Shown here: positions 22,347-30,805 of the stretch, piece after piece
How the letters are laid out: every line of letters starts with the position of its first letter
Position numbering within the stretch: position 1 is the stretch's first letter
NCBI RefSeq assembly: GCF_022179065.1
Contig: NZ_BPQD01000039.1
Coordinates: 112,764-176,763, forward strand
Source: Methylobacterium adhaesivum
GTDB lineage: Bacteria > Pseudomonadota > Alphaproteobacteria > Rhizobiales > Beijerinckiaceae
Reading direction: 5' to 3'
DNA length: 64,000 nt
Notes under the pieces: generated by a model
The model's input: only the letters and a program-made list of their open reading frames with translations
What the model was told of the DNA's origin: nothing
Database searches by the model: none
Position numbers and translations under genes: made by a program

Positions 22347-22832
22347 CTACCACCGCGCGGCCGGCGACGCGCCGTCGCGGATTTCGCGCAGGCGGGCACG
22401 GGTGGCGGCCGTGGTCGCCTCCGGCAGGGCGTCGAGGGGAAAGAATTCGCACGCCGCGATCTCCCGGTCGGCGGCCTTCGCCCGCGCCACGTGGAAGGCG
22501 GGCGCCACATACAGGGCGACGTGGTCGCGGCCGGCCGCCGCCTCGTTGTGGTAGAACCCGTGGAGCCGCAGGCCCCGGGCCGGATCGACGACGATCTCGG
22601 CCTCCTCGCGGAACTCGCGGATCATCGCCGCCACGGCGTTCTCCCCCACCTCGATGCCGCCACCGGGCAGGTGCCAGCCGGCGACGTAGGTGTGACGCAC
22701 GAGACAGACGCGGCCCTGCCCGTCGATGGCGGCCCCCCGCACCCCCAGCGTCATCCCGCGCGTGGCCAGCGCCCCGAGGTGGAACAGCCGCCGCAGGAGC
22801 GGCCGGTCCAGTAGCGCTCGGCCCGAGGTCAT
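22347..22832 (-). CDS. NUDIX hydrolase
   Basis: Hydrolyses nucleoside diphosphate-linked substrates; substrate unknown. The 161-residue protein holds a complete NUDIX box, GIEVGENAVAAMIREFREEA (GX5EX7REUXEEXGU with Ala in place of the last Gly), at about residues 60-82. The preceding GWHLPGGG strand is also typical. ATG at 22832. The upstream gene (FAH-family hydrolase) ends 2 bp before this start, so the two form an operon. Confidence 0.92.
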   Translation of the reverse strand: MTSGRALLDRPLLRRLFHLGALATRGMTLGVRGAAIDGQGRVCLVRHTYVAGWHLPGGGIEVGENAVAAMIREFREEAEIVVDPARGLRLHGFYHNEAAAGRDHVALYVAPAFHVARAKAADREIAACEFFPLDALPEATTAATRARLREIRDGASPAARW

Positions 22833-22834
22833 TC

Positions 22835-23533
22835 CTAGACCACCCGGAGTTCGATGGCGCCGAGGCCCTCGATGGCCGCCCGCATGGTCTGCCCCCGCGT
22901 CACGGCGCCGACGCCGGACGGCGTGCCGGTGAAGATGAGATCGCCCGGATGCAGGGTGAAATACGCGGACAGGCAGGCGATCTGCTCAGGGATCGACCAC
23001 AGCATCTCGGAGAGGTCTCCGCGCTGGCGCTCCGCGCCGTCGACGCCGAGGGTGATGGCGCCGTGGGCCGGGTGGCCGATGGCCGCGGCGGGGTGCAGGG
23101 GCCCGATGGGCGCGGAGGCGTCGGCAGCCTTGGCGAGGTCCCAGGGCCGGGCGAGGCGCTTGGCCTCGTCCTGGACGTCGCGCCGGGTCATGTCGAGGCC
23201 GACCGCGTAGCCGTAGACGTAATCGAGGGCGGAAGCCGGCGCGATGTCGGCGCCGCCGACCGACAGGGCCGCCACCATCTCCACCTCGAAATGGTAGTTC
23301 TCCGTGCGCGGCGGATAGGGATGGTCGGCCACCTCTGGGCCCACCACGACCTGAAGCGCGTCGGCGGGCTTCATGAAGAAGAACGGCGGCTCGCGCTCGG
23401 GGTCCTTGCCCATCTCGCGGGCGTGGGCCGCGTAGTTGCGGCCCACGCAGTAGACGCGCCGCACGGGAAACAGGTCCGCGCTGCCGACGATGGGCAGGGC
23501 GATACGCGGCGGGTTGGGAATCACGGACAGCAT
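22835..23533 (-). CDS. Fumarylacetoacetate hydrolase (FAH) family protein
   Basis: FAH-fold hydrolase or decarboxylase of the fumarylpyruvate hydrolase/YcgM type acting on beta-diketo acids. The 232-residue protein from the ATG at 23533 (MLSVIPNPP) has the YCVGRNYAAHAREMG block, metal ligands in FEVEMVAAL and the later YGYAVGLDMTRRDVQDEAK, and the signature GDLIFTGTPSGVGAV. A GTG at 23566 would add 11 residues. The neighbouring NUDIX gene shares the transcript. No aromatic-degradation genes lie nearby to fix the substrate. Confidence 0.9.
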   Translation of the reverse strand: MLSVIPNPPRIALPIVGSADLFPVRRVYCVGRNYAAHAREMGKDPEREPPFFFMKPADALQVVVGPEVADHPYPPRTENYHFEVEMVAALSVGGADIAPASALDYVYGYAVGLDMTRRDVQDEAKRLARPWDLAKAADASAPIGPLHPAAAIGHPAHGAITLGVDGAERQRGDLSEMLWSIPEQIACLSAYFTLHPGDLIFTGTPSGVGAVTRGQTMRAAIEGLGAIELRVV

Positions 23534-23635
23534 CGCCTTTGGGAACTCCCGGTTCTGAGGATGCACGGCGGAACGCCCTGCACGCAGGCCGTTCGCCCCC
23601 TATCATAGGGAGAGCGCCCGGCCGTGCCATCCCGG

Positions 23636-25126
23636 ATGCCCGTGAAGACCACGTCACGAAACCCCTTACGAGAACCGCCCGTGTCCGCTTCCCCCGACCT
23701 TCTCGCCGCCCTGACCGAACGCCTCGGTGCGGCCCATGTGCTCACGGCACCGGAGGATGTGGCCCCCTACCTCGTCGAGACGCGCGGTCTGCATCGGGGC
23801 CATGCCCTCGCCGTAGCGCGCCCGGCCGATGCGGCGGAGGCCGCCTTCGTCGTGGCGCGATGCGCCGAGGCGCGGGTGCCGGTCGTGGCGCAGGGGGGCA
23901 ACACCGGTCTGGTGAGCGGCGGGGTGCCCCAGGGCGGCCTCGTCCTGTCGCTCGCCCGCCTCGACCGGGTGCGGGCCGTCGATCCCCTCGACGCCACCAT
24001 CACCGTCGAGGCCGGCGTCACCCTGGCGGACGTGCAGGCGGCGGCGGATCGGGCTGGAATGCTGTTTCCCTTGTCGCTCGCCTCGGAGGGGTCGTGCCGC
24101 ATCGGCGGCAACCTCGCGACCAATGCGGGCGGCACGGCGGTGCTGGCCTACGGCAACGCCCGCGACCTCGTGCTCGGCCTCGAGGTGGTGCTGGCCGACG
24201 GCCGGGTCTGGAACGGCCTCAAGGCCCTGCGCAAGGACAATGCCGGCTACGACCTGAAGCACCTCTTCGTCGGTTCGGAGGGGACGCTCGGGATCATCAC
24301 GGCGGCCGTCCTGAAGCTGTTCCCGAAACCGCTGAGCCGGGGGGTGGGCTTCGTCGGCCTCGCAGATCCGGCCGCCGCGCTCGCACTGTTCGCGCATCTG
24401 CGCGACCGGGCCGGGCACGACCTCACCGCCTTCGAGGTGATCCCGCCTTTCGGCCTGGAGATCGTCCTGCGCCACACGCCCGGCGCGACGCCACCCCTGG
24501 CGCAGGCCCACGGCACCTATGCCCTCGTGGAGTTCTCCTCGACGCGGACCGACGCACCGGCCGCCGCGGCCCTGGAGGCGGCCCTCGCCGGGGCCATCGA
24601 GGCCGGCCTCGTGGAGGATGCGACGCTCGGCGCCAGTGAGGCCCAGAACCAGGCCCTGTGGGCGCTACGCGAAAACCTCTCCGAGGTGCAGCGGCGCGAA
24701 GGCGGCTCGATCAAGCACGACGTCTCGGTGCCGCTGTCGCGCCTGCCTAAATTCCTCGCGACGGCGACCCAGGCCTGCGAGGCGGAGATGCCGGGCCTGC
24801 GCGTCTGCGCCTTCGGGCATTTCGGGGATGGCAACATCCACTTCAACCTGAGCCAACCCGTCGGCATGGACCGGGCGGCGTTCCTCGCTCAGTGGAGCCG
24901 CTTCAACCGCATCGTCCACGACGTGGTGCATGCGCTGGGCGGCTCCATCGCCGCCGAACACGGAATCGGTCTCATCAAGCGTGATGAACTCACCCGCTAC
25001 ACCGACCCCGTCGCCCTCGATCTCATGCGCCGCCTCAAGGCGGCCCTCGACCCGGACGGCCTCCTCAATCCGGGCAAGGTCGTGGTGCCCGAAGGCGGTG
25101 GACCGCCCGCCCTGCCCTCGTCCTGA
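23636..25126 (+). CDS. FAD-linked D-2-hydroxyacid dehydrogenase (D-2-hydroxyglutarate/D-lactate type)
   Basis: Flavoprotein oxidising a D-2-hydroxy acid. The 496-residue protein has the VAO-type FAD domain first, with VVAQGGNTGLVSGGVPQGG and the Gly/Asn loop IGGNLATNAGGTAVLAYGN. The FAD-linked oxidase C-terminal domain follows, with the metal-site motif FGHFGDGNIHFN and AEHGIGLIKRDE near the end. These match the D2HGDH branch best; D-lactate dehydrogenase or GlcD are the alternatives. Possible starts are ATG 23636 (chosen), GTG 23624 and GTG 23681. It diverges from the FAH gene. Confidence 0.9.
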   Translation: MPVKTTSRNPLREPPVSASPDLLAALTERLGAAHVLTAPEDVAPYLVETRGLHRGHALAVARPADAAEAAFVVARCAEARVPVVAQGGNTGLVSGGVPQGGLVLSLARLDRVRAVDPLDATITVEAGVTLADVQAAADRAGMLFPLSLASEGSCRIGGNLATNAGGTAVLAYGNARDLVLGLEVVLADGRVWNGLKALRKDNAGYDLKHLFVGSEGTLGIITAAVLKLFPKPLSRGVGFVGLADPAAALALFAHLRDRAGHDLTAFEVIPPFGLEIVLRHTPGATPPLAQAHGTYALVEFSSTRTDAPAAAALEAALAGAIEAGLVEDATLGASEAQNQALWALRENLSEVQRREGGSIKHDVSVPLSRLPKFLATATQACEAEMPGLRVCAFGHFGDGNIHFNLSQPVGMDRAAFLAQWSRFNRIVHDVVHALGGSIAAEHGIGLIKRDELTRYTDPVALDLMRRLKAALDPDGLLNPGKVVVPEGGGPPALPSS

Positions 25127-25391
25127 CCCGGGCGCGAAGTTTTGCCGGAACCGGAACAGGTCTCGACAGCTTGTTATTGTGCGTCGCACCAATTCGAGCC
25201 AGAATGGTTTATCGCGACGCGCCATGAATTGGACGCCATGGGCGCCAAGGATGTGTGGGTTCGGTGGTTTTACGGAGAGTGCGGTGCGGCAGGTTACCCG
25301 GCCTTAACCGTTGCGATCCTTCAATCGCCCGAGGATCAGACCGCGCTGCGACGCGACACCGCCCCGCCGAGGGCACGAAGGAGACCCCAGG

Positions 25392-25685
25392 ATGCCGATC
25401 TCCCAGGCACGAGTTCCCACCGCCGAGGCGAGCCGCTACCTCAAGCAACTCTGCCGGCACTGGAGCCACAAGTTCCCCGTCGAGGCCACCGAGGCCGCCG
25501 GCCGCGTGCCGTTCGGCGAGGACCGGGTGTGCACCTTCGAGGCCGAGGCCGATGCCCTGGTGATGCAGGTTGCGACCCCCGATCCGGCGGCCCTGACGCG
25601 CCTCGAGAACGTGGTCTCGGACCACCTCCTGCGCTTCGCCTTCCGCGAGAACCTCGGCGAGATCACCTGGTCGCGCGCGGCCTGA
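25392..25685 (+). CDS. DUF2218 family protein
   Basis: Small cytoplasmic protein of unknown function. The ATG at 25392 has a good GAAGGAG ribosome site 7 bp upstream and gives 97 residues. The conserved blocks ASRYLKQLCRHWSHKFPVE and VVSDHLLRFAFRENLGEITW identify the family; some homologues sit beside iron-siderophore genes, but none is present here. It is preceded by a 265-bp gap with lower GC than its surroundings and no convincing gene. Confidence 0.88.
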   Translation: MPISQARVPTAEASRYLKQLCRHWSHKFPVEATEAAGRVPFGEDRVCTFEAEADALVMQVATPDPAALTRLENVVSDHLLRFAFRENLGEITWSRAA

Positions 25686-25782
25686 CCCAGCGTCCCCGGA
25701 CTTGACCTCCCCTCTCTGGATCTGATCCTGCCGAAACCCGATCTAAGGTGGAGGCCGAGGATCGGTCGAGGGAGATGCGGAC

Positions 25783-27057
25783 ATGGACACACACGGGCAG
25801 ACCGGCGGAGCGGGCACGGCTTCGACGCTCCACGCGGAGCGCCTGGAGCGCCTCGCGGAAGTCGCCGTCAAGGTCGGCCTTGGGCTGCGCCCCGGCCAGG
25901 AACTCGTGATCACGGCGCCCCTGGAGACCGTCCCCCTCGTGCGGGCGATCACCGCGCAGGCCTACCGGGCCGGGGCCTCCCTCGTCACGACCTTCTATTC
26001 CGACGATGCCGCGACCCTGGCGCGGTTCGCCTACGCGCCGGAGGAGGCCTTCGATACGGCCGCAGGCTGGCTCTATTCCGGCATGGCGGAAGCCTATCGC
26101 AACGGCGCCGCGCGGCTCGCGGTCGCGGGTGACGACCCGTCGCTTCTGGCCGGCCAGGACACCACGCGGGTGTCGCGCGCCAACCGGTCCCGCTCGCAAG
26201 CCTACGTACCGGCCCTCGAACTCATCGCTAATTTCTCCACGAACTGGACCATCGTGTCGGCGGCGACCACGCCCTGGGCCCGCACGGTGTTCCCGGATCT
26301 GCCCGAGGAGGCCGCCGTGGCCCGCCTGTGGGACGCGATCTTCGCGGCCTCGCGGGTCGACGGCCCCGATCCCATCGCCGCCTGGGAGGCGCACAACGCC
26401 GCCCTGCACGCGCGCATGGGTGCCCTCAACGCCCACCGCTTCGCGGCCCTGCGCTTCACCGGGCCGGGCACCGACCTCACCGTGGGGCTCGCCGACGATC
26501 ACGAATGGTGCGGCGGCGCCTCGGTGTCCCGCAGCGGCATCACCTGCAACGCCAACATCCCCACCGAGGAGGTGTTCACCACGCCCCACAAGGACCGGGT
26601 CGACGGCGTCGTGACGAGCACCAAGCCCCTGTCCTATCAGGGCACCCTCATCGAGGGTATCCGCGTGCGGTTCGAGGGTGGACGCATCGTCGAGGCCGAG
26701 GCCCGCACGGGCGGCGACGTCCTCGCCAAGGTGTTGGAGACCGATGCGGGCGCGCGCCAGCTCGGCGAGGTCGCCCTGGTGCCGGCCTCCTCGGCGATCT
26801 CCGCCTCGGGTCTGCTGTTCTACAACACCCTCTACGACGAGAACGCCGCGAGCCACATCGCGCTCGGCCAAGCCTACAGCAAGTGCTTCCTCGACGGCGG
26901 CGCGGCGTTCGGCGAGGCGGACCTCGTGGCGCGGGGCGCCAACCGCAGCCTGATCCATATCGACTGGATGATCGGCTCGGCCGAGATCGACGTCGACGGC
27001 CTCACGGCGGAGGGCCGGGCGATCCCGGTCATGCGCGCGGGCGAGTGGATCGACTGA
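25783..27057 (+). CDS. M29-family aminopeptidase (AmpS/thermophilic aminopeptidase type)
   Basis: Metal-dependent cytosolic aminopeptidase. The 424-residue protein has normal family length. Metal-binding and catalytic elements appear in the C-terminal half: NANIPTEEVFTTPHKDRVDG, SHIALGQAY and LIHIDWMIGSAEIDVDG. The N-terminal half carries LAEVAVKVGLGLRPGQELVI, a family hallmark. ATG at 25783 with a GAGGGA ribosome site. It converges on lpxXL with a perfect 22-bp palindrome in the 45-bp gap. Confidence 0.93.
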   Translation: MDTHGQTGGAGTASTLHAERLERLAEVAVKVGLGLRPGQELVITAPLETVPLVRAITAQAYRAGASLVTTFYSDDAATLARFAYAPEEAFDTAAGWLYSGMAEAYRNGAARLAVAGDDPSLLAGQDTTRVSRANRSRSQAYVPALELIANFSTNWTIVSAATTPWARTVFPDLPEEAAVARLWDAIFAASRVDGPDPIAAWEAHNAALHARMGALNAHRFAALRFTGPGTDLTVGLADDHEWCGGASVSRSGITCNANIPTEEVFTTPHKDRVDGVVTSTKPLSYQGTLIEGIRVRFEGGRIVEAEARTGGDVLAKVLETDAGARQLGEVALVPASSAISASGLLFYNTLYDENAASHIALGQAYSKCFLDGGAAFGEADLVARGANRSLIHIDWMIGSAEIDVDGLTAEGRAIPVMRAGEWID

Positions 27058-27073
27058 ACGCCGTCCCGGGATT

Positions 27074-27095
27074 CCGAAGGGCTTAAGCCCTTCGG
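27074..27095. repeat. Perfect 22-bp palindrome between convergent genes
   Basis: The sequence is CCGAAGGGCTT followed directly by its complement AAGCCCTTCGG. It lies between the stops of the M29 gene and lpxXL. The arm CGAAGGGC...GCCCTTCG followed by ACCCG recurs in the hairpin cluster at 59561-59579, so it may be a member of a dispersed palindrome family; it could also help end transcription, although no T-run follows. Confidence 0.7.
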
Positions 27096-27102
27096 ACCCG
27101 CA

Positions 27103-28083
27103 TCAGGCGACGGGCAAGGCCGTCTCGGGGGCGGACGCCGCCGGAGTCTTCGGCTTCGGCAGCATCGCCGGGCGCCAGCGCCGGTGCATCCAGAGCCACT
27201 GGCCGGGATTCTCGCGGATCCAGTCCTCGACGACGCGGGTCATGGCCTGCATGGCGCCCTGGACGTCGATGGCGCCCGTCGCGTCGCGCGGCAGGTCGAG
27301 GGGCGGGGTCAGTTCGAGGGCGAAGCGCGCGTCGTCCCGCCGCACCACCCGGACGCCGTGGACCGGGCATTCGTAGTGCCGGGCGAGCTTGCCGAGGAGC
27401 GGATTGACGAGGACCGGGCGGCCGAAGAACTCGACCACGACGCCCCGGGTGAAATGCTGGTCGATGAGCTGGCCGAGATGGCCGCCGCGCTCCACCACGC
27501 CCCGCATGGCGAAGACGGCGCCCTGCCCGGCCGCCGCAAGGCCGCCCATGGTCTGGCGGCGCACCTCCTGGACGAGGCGAGCGGAGGCTGCGTCGTTGGG
27601 CGGGCGGAAGATCGCCGTGGCGTCGAGGCCGTAGCGGGCGGCGCAGATCGCCGGCAGCTCCCAGTTGGCGAGATGGGCCGAGAAGATGAGCCCTGGCTTG
27701 TCGTCGTCGCGCAGGTCCGCGAAGTAGTCCTCTCCCGAGACCTGCATGCGCTGGCTCGCCGGGTCGGCCGCGTCGAAATCGAACAGGGTGTGCAGATGGG
27801 CATACTCGGCGCCCGTGCGCCCGAGATTGTCCCAGGCTTGCGCCGCGATCGCCCGCCGCGCCGCCGGATCGAGGTCGGGGAACGCGAGCGCGAGGTTGGC
27901 CATGGCGGTGCGGTGGGCGGGCAGGAACGGCCCCACGGTCCGGACGATACGTCCGCCCACCCGGCTCGCCCGGTCGGTCCCGAGCCGGCGCGCCAGCCAG
28001 AACAGGGTCCGGATCAGGGGAATCATCGCGAGTCCGGCCAGACGCGGCAGATGACGTTTCAAGACCAGGGCGAGACGGAGCAA
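27103..28083 (-). CDS. lpxXL: Lipid A acyltransferase, LpxL/HtrB superfamily (LpxXL-like)
   Basis: Inner-membrane acyltransferase of lipid A assembly. In Rhizobiales, LpxXL adds the 27-hydroxyoctacosanoyl secondary chain. The 326-residue protein has an N-terminal hydrophobic anchor (LAMIPLIRTLFWLA), the catalytic HX4E motif in FSAHLANWELPA, and the conserved C-terminal NPGQWLWMHRRWRP. The start is uncertain: a TTG at 28083 is used here and an ATG exists at 28026. The adhXL gene immediately upstream (103 bp) is its usual partner in the acpXL-fabZXL-fabF2XL-fabF1XL-adhXL-lpxXL cluster, which supports the LpxXL assignment; the other four genes are not adjacent. Confidence 0.85.
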   Translation of the reverse strand: MLRLALVLKRHLPRLAGLAMIPLIRTLFWLARRLGTDRASRVGGRIVRTVGPFLPAHRTAMANLALAFPDLDPAARRAIAAQAWDNLGRTGAEYAHLHTLFDFDAADPASQRMQVSGEDYFADLRDDDKPGLIFSAHLANWELPAICAARYGLDATAIFRPPNDAASARLVQEVRRQTMGGLAAAGQGAVFAMRGVVERGGHLGQLIDQHFTRGVVVEFFGRPVLVNPLLGKLARHYECPVHGVRVVRRDDARFALELTPPLDLPRDATGAIDVQGAMQAMTRVVEDWIRENPGQWLWMHRRWRPAMLPKPKTPAASAPETALPVA

Positions 28084-28186
28084 GGCAAATCCCGTGCGGG
28101 GGAGCGTTCCGGGCGACGCTCCGCCCTCCCCGCTTAGATCATTTTTTCGCGGCGGTGCACCCTCGCGCGGCCTCCGCCGGCCGGGG

Positions 28187-29209
28187 TCACAACGTCACGA
28201 GGATCTTGCCGAACACCTTGCGTGACTCGAGGCGCTCCAGCCCTTGCGCGAAATCGGCCAGCGGCAGCACCGTATCGACGACGGGGGTGAGGCCCTCGGC
28301 CATCTTGGCCAGGGACTGGCGAATGTTGGCGATGGAACAGCCGAACGAACCGGTGATGCGATATTGCTGCTGGAACAGCTGCATCAGGTTCATGGTGGTG
28401 GAGACGCCCGAGGTCGAGCCGCAGGTGACGAGGCGCCCGCCGCGCTTGAGGCACAGGAGCGAGCCGTTCCAGGTGTCGGGCCCGACATGCTCGAACACCA
28501 CGTCGACGCCCTTGCGCTTCGTCAGCCGACGGACCTCGCCCTCGAAGCGCTCGTCGCGGTAGTTGATGACGTGGTCGGCGCCGAGCGCCCTGGCCTTCTC
28601 GCCCTTGGCATCGTCCCCCACCGTGGTGAACACCGTGCAGCCGATGGCCTTGGCCATTTTGATGGCCGCCGTGCCGATGCCGGAGCCGCCGGCATGCACG
28701 AGGAGACTCTCGCCGGGCTCGAGCTTGGCGTTGTCGAACAGCATGTGCTGCACGGTGCCGAAGGCGATGGGCGCGCAGGCGGCATCGGTGAAGCTCACGC
28801 CCTCCGGCACCCGAACCACGAGGCGGGCCGGCATGGTGACGAACTCGCGGGCGAAGCCGTCGATGTGGAAGCCCATGACGCCCGCGACGTTCTCGCAGAG
28901 GTTGTCCCGCCCTTCGCGGCAGGCCTTGCAATGTCCGCAGGTCTGGGCGCCGTAGAGCGCCACGCGGTCACCCGCGCGCAGATCCGTGACGCCCTCGCCG
29001 ACGCAGGCGATCTCGCCGGCGGCTTCCGCCCCTACGGTGAGGGGCAGCTTGCGCTTGGCGAACGCCATGCCGCGAAAGCCCCAGACGTCGATGAAGTTGA
29101 GGCCGACGGCGCGCACGCGAACCTGAACCTCGCCGGGGCCGGGGGCCGCCGGGGTCTCGATCTCGCTGACGCGCAGGTCGCGGTCGCCGAAGAGCTGGAG
29201 CGCTTGCAT
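28187..29209 (-). CDS. Zinc-type alcohol dehydrogenase/quinone reductase-like protein (AdhXL type)
   Basis: Medium-chain dehydrogenase/reductase, 340 residues, predicted to act in synthesis of the very-long-chain fatty acid of lipid A in Rhizobiales. Features: a GroES-like N-terminal domain with zinc-type cysteines in YGAQTCGHCKACREGRDNLC, and a Rossmann domain with VHAGGSGIGTAAIKMAK. The later blocks KKGVDVVFEHVG-like (KRKGVDVVFEHVGPDTW) and RLVTCGSTSGVSTTMN resemble the rhizobial adh2XL protein as I remember it. ATG at 29209. It lies 20 bp downstream of ppx, so read-through from ppk-ppx is possible. Confidence 0.85.
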   Translation of the reverse strand: MQALQLFGDRDLRVSEIETPAAPGPGEVQVRVRAVGLNFIDVWGFRGMAFAKRKLPLTVGAEAAGEIACVGEGVTDLRAGDRVALYGAQTCGHCKACREGRDNLCENVAGVMGFHIDGFAREFVTMPARLVVRVPEGVSFTDAACAPIAFGTVQHMLFDNAKLEPGESLLVHAGGSGIGTAAIKMAKAIGCTVFTTVGDDAKGEKARALGADHVINYRDERFEGEVRRLTKRKGVDVVFEHVGPDTWNGSLLCLKRGGRLVTCGSTSGVSTTMNLMQLFQQQYRITGSFGCSIANIRQSLAKMAEGLTPVVDTVLPLADFAQGLERLESRKVFGKILVTL

Positions 29210-29228
29210 GGGGGCTCGATCCGAAAAA

Positions 29229-30782
29229 TCAGGCGACCGTGATGCGGCCGTCGAGACCGACGACGCGGCCGATCCCGCGCACGCGGTTGAGGATGCGGTC
29301 GCCCGCCAGGGCCTCGCAATCCGCCGGCAGGGTGAGGGTGATGCGCCCGTCCTCGACGGTGACGGGCAGGCTTCCGAGAGCTCCCTCCATCCCGGCCGTC
29401 AGGGGGAAGGCGAGGCGCAGGAGGGCACCGAGCAGGCGGGCCCGGTCGAACAATCGGGTCCCCGCGAGGCCGCGCAGCATCGGGCTCGCCTTCTCGGGTG
29501 CGACGCCCTCGTGGCGGAAATAGATGGCCAGCGCGAGATAGGCCCGCCCCGGATGGTCGATTCCGACGAAGGCCGCATGGGTGATGACGTTGACGCTCTG
29601 CTCGCCGCGATAATCGGGATGCGCCCGCCAGCCGATGTCCGAGAGCAGGCAAGCGGCGTGGCGCAGGCGGCGCTCGTCAGCCGTCTCGGGCGCATCGAGG
29701 GTGGCGATGAAGCGATCGGTCCAGGCGATGAGGTCGGTGGCGTGGCCCGGCGAGCGGGCCCGCTGGGCGTTGAGTTCGGCCGCCGCCACCAGCAGGGGGT
29801 CGGCCAGCCGCGCGTCGCGGTCGAGCCGCTCGTAGAGCAGGCCCTCGCGCACGCCGGCGGCCGAGACCGCGAGTTCGCGCGGCCGCCCGACCCGGAGGAT
29901 CTCCTCCAGAACCAGGGCACCGTAGGCCAGCAGCGGCCGGCGCGCCTCGGACACGCTCTCGACATCCTGAAGCAGGGCCGCGTCTGTTCGCTCCACCACT
30001 TCGAGGAAGTTCAGTTCGTCCGAGGGCTCGACGCTGTAGCCGTGCATGACGTGGAGCGGGTAGCCCCGGGCGGCCTGATGCAGGCGCGCCAGCGCCCGCC
30101 AGGTTCCGCCGACGGCATAGAAGCTGCGCCCGCGCAGGGTCTCGAGCTGGGGCGCGGCCTTCTTCAGGTGCTCGCGCACGATCTTGATGGCCTTCTTGGG
30201 CGAGTTGCCCGAGAGGTCCTGAAGCGCGAGGCCGCCGAGCGGCATGGTCACGCCCATGCCGACGGTGGCACCGCGCACGTCCACGAGTTCGAGGGAGCCG
30301 CCGCCCATATCGCCCACGACCCCATCGGGCGCATGGAAGCTCGACACCACGCCGAGTGCCGACAATTCGGCCTCGCGCCGCCCCGACAGCAGCTCGATGG
30401 GGTGCCCGCAGGCGGCTTGCGCCGCGCTCAGGAATTCCGGACCGTTGGCGGCGTCGCGCGCGGCCGCCGTGGCCAGCACGAGCACCTGGGTCACCTGCAT
30501 GATCTCGCACAGGACCCGGAAGCGGGCGAGCGCCACGAGGGCGCGCTGGACCGCCTCCTCATTGAGCCGCCCCGTGGTGAGCACGTTCCGGCCTAGCCCG
30601 CACAGCACCTTTTCATTGTAGAGGGGGGTCGGCGCCCGGGTCAGCCCGTCATAGGCGACGAGCCGCACGGAATTCGAGCCGATGTCGATGATGGCCACGG
30701 GCTCGCGTCGAATCCGGGCCGCAGACGCGTCGGCGTCGGCGCCGGAGTCGAGGCGGGGGAGGCCGGCATGGCGGAAGCCCAT
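29229..30782 (-). CDS. ppx: Exopolyphosphatase (Ppx/GppA family)
   Basis: Degrades polyphosphate processively, or pppGpp if GppA-like. The 517-residue protein has the ASKHA phosphate loop IIDIGSNSVRLVAYD near residue 32, the second loop GDMGGGSLELVDV, and a C-terminal HD-like domain (HAACLLSDIGWRAHPDYRG). The N-terminal 28 residues before the first loop are poorly conserved, so the start at 30782 is provisional. It follows ppk by 23 bp on the same strand, the classic ppk-ppx operon. Confidence 0.95.
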   Translation of the reverse strand: MGFRHAGLPRLDSGADADASAARIRREPVAIIDIGSNSVRLVAYDGLTRAPTPLYNEKVLCGLGRNVLTTGRLNEEAVQRALVALARFRVLCEIMQVTQVLVLATAAARDAANGPEFLSAAQAACGHPIELLSGRREAELSALGVVSSFHAPDGVVGDMGGGSLELVDVRGATVGMGVTMPLGGLALQDLSGNSPKKAIKIVREHLKKAAPQLETLRGRSFYAVGGTWRALARLHQAARGYPLHVMHGYSVEPSDELNFLEVVERTDAALLQDVESVSEARRPLLAYGALVLEEILRVGRPRELAVSAAGVREGLLYERLDRDARLADPLLVAAAELNAQRARSPGHATDLIAWTDRFIATLDAPETADERRLRHAACLLSDIGWRAHPDYRGEQSVNVITHAAFVGIDHPGRAYLALAIYFRHEGVAPEKASPMLRGLAGTRLFDRARLLGALLRLAFPLTAGMEGALGSLPVTVEDGRITLTLPADCEALAGDRILNRVRGIGRVVGLDGRITVA

Positions 30783-30805
30783 GCGAGTTCCTTCGAAGGC
30801 GGTCT

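Noticed and set aside
25142-25391. Open plus frame before the DUF2218 gene with some natural-looking segments (EPEWFIATRHELDAMGAKD)
   Set aside because: No stop before it runs through DUF2218 in another frame, poor third-position GC, no start signal; could be a decayed gene but the evidence is too thin.
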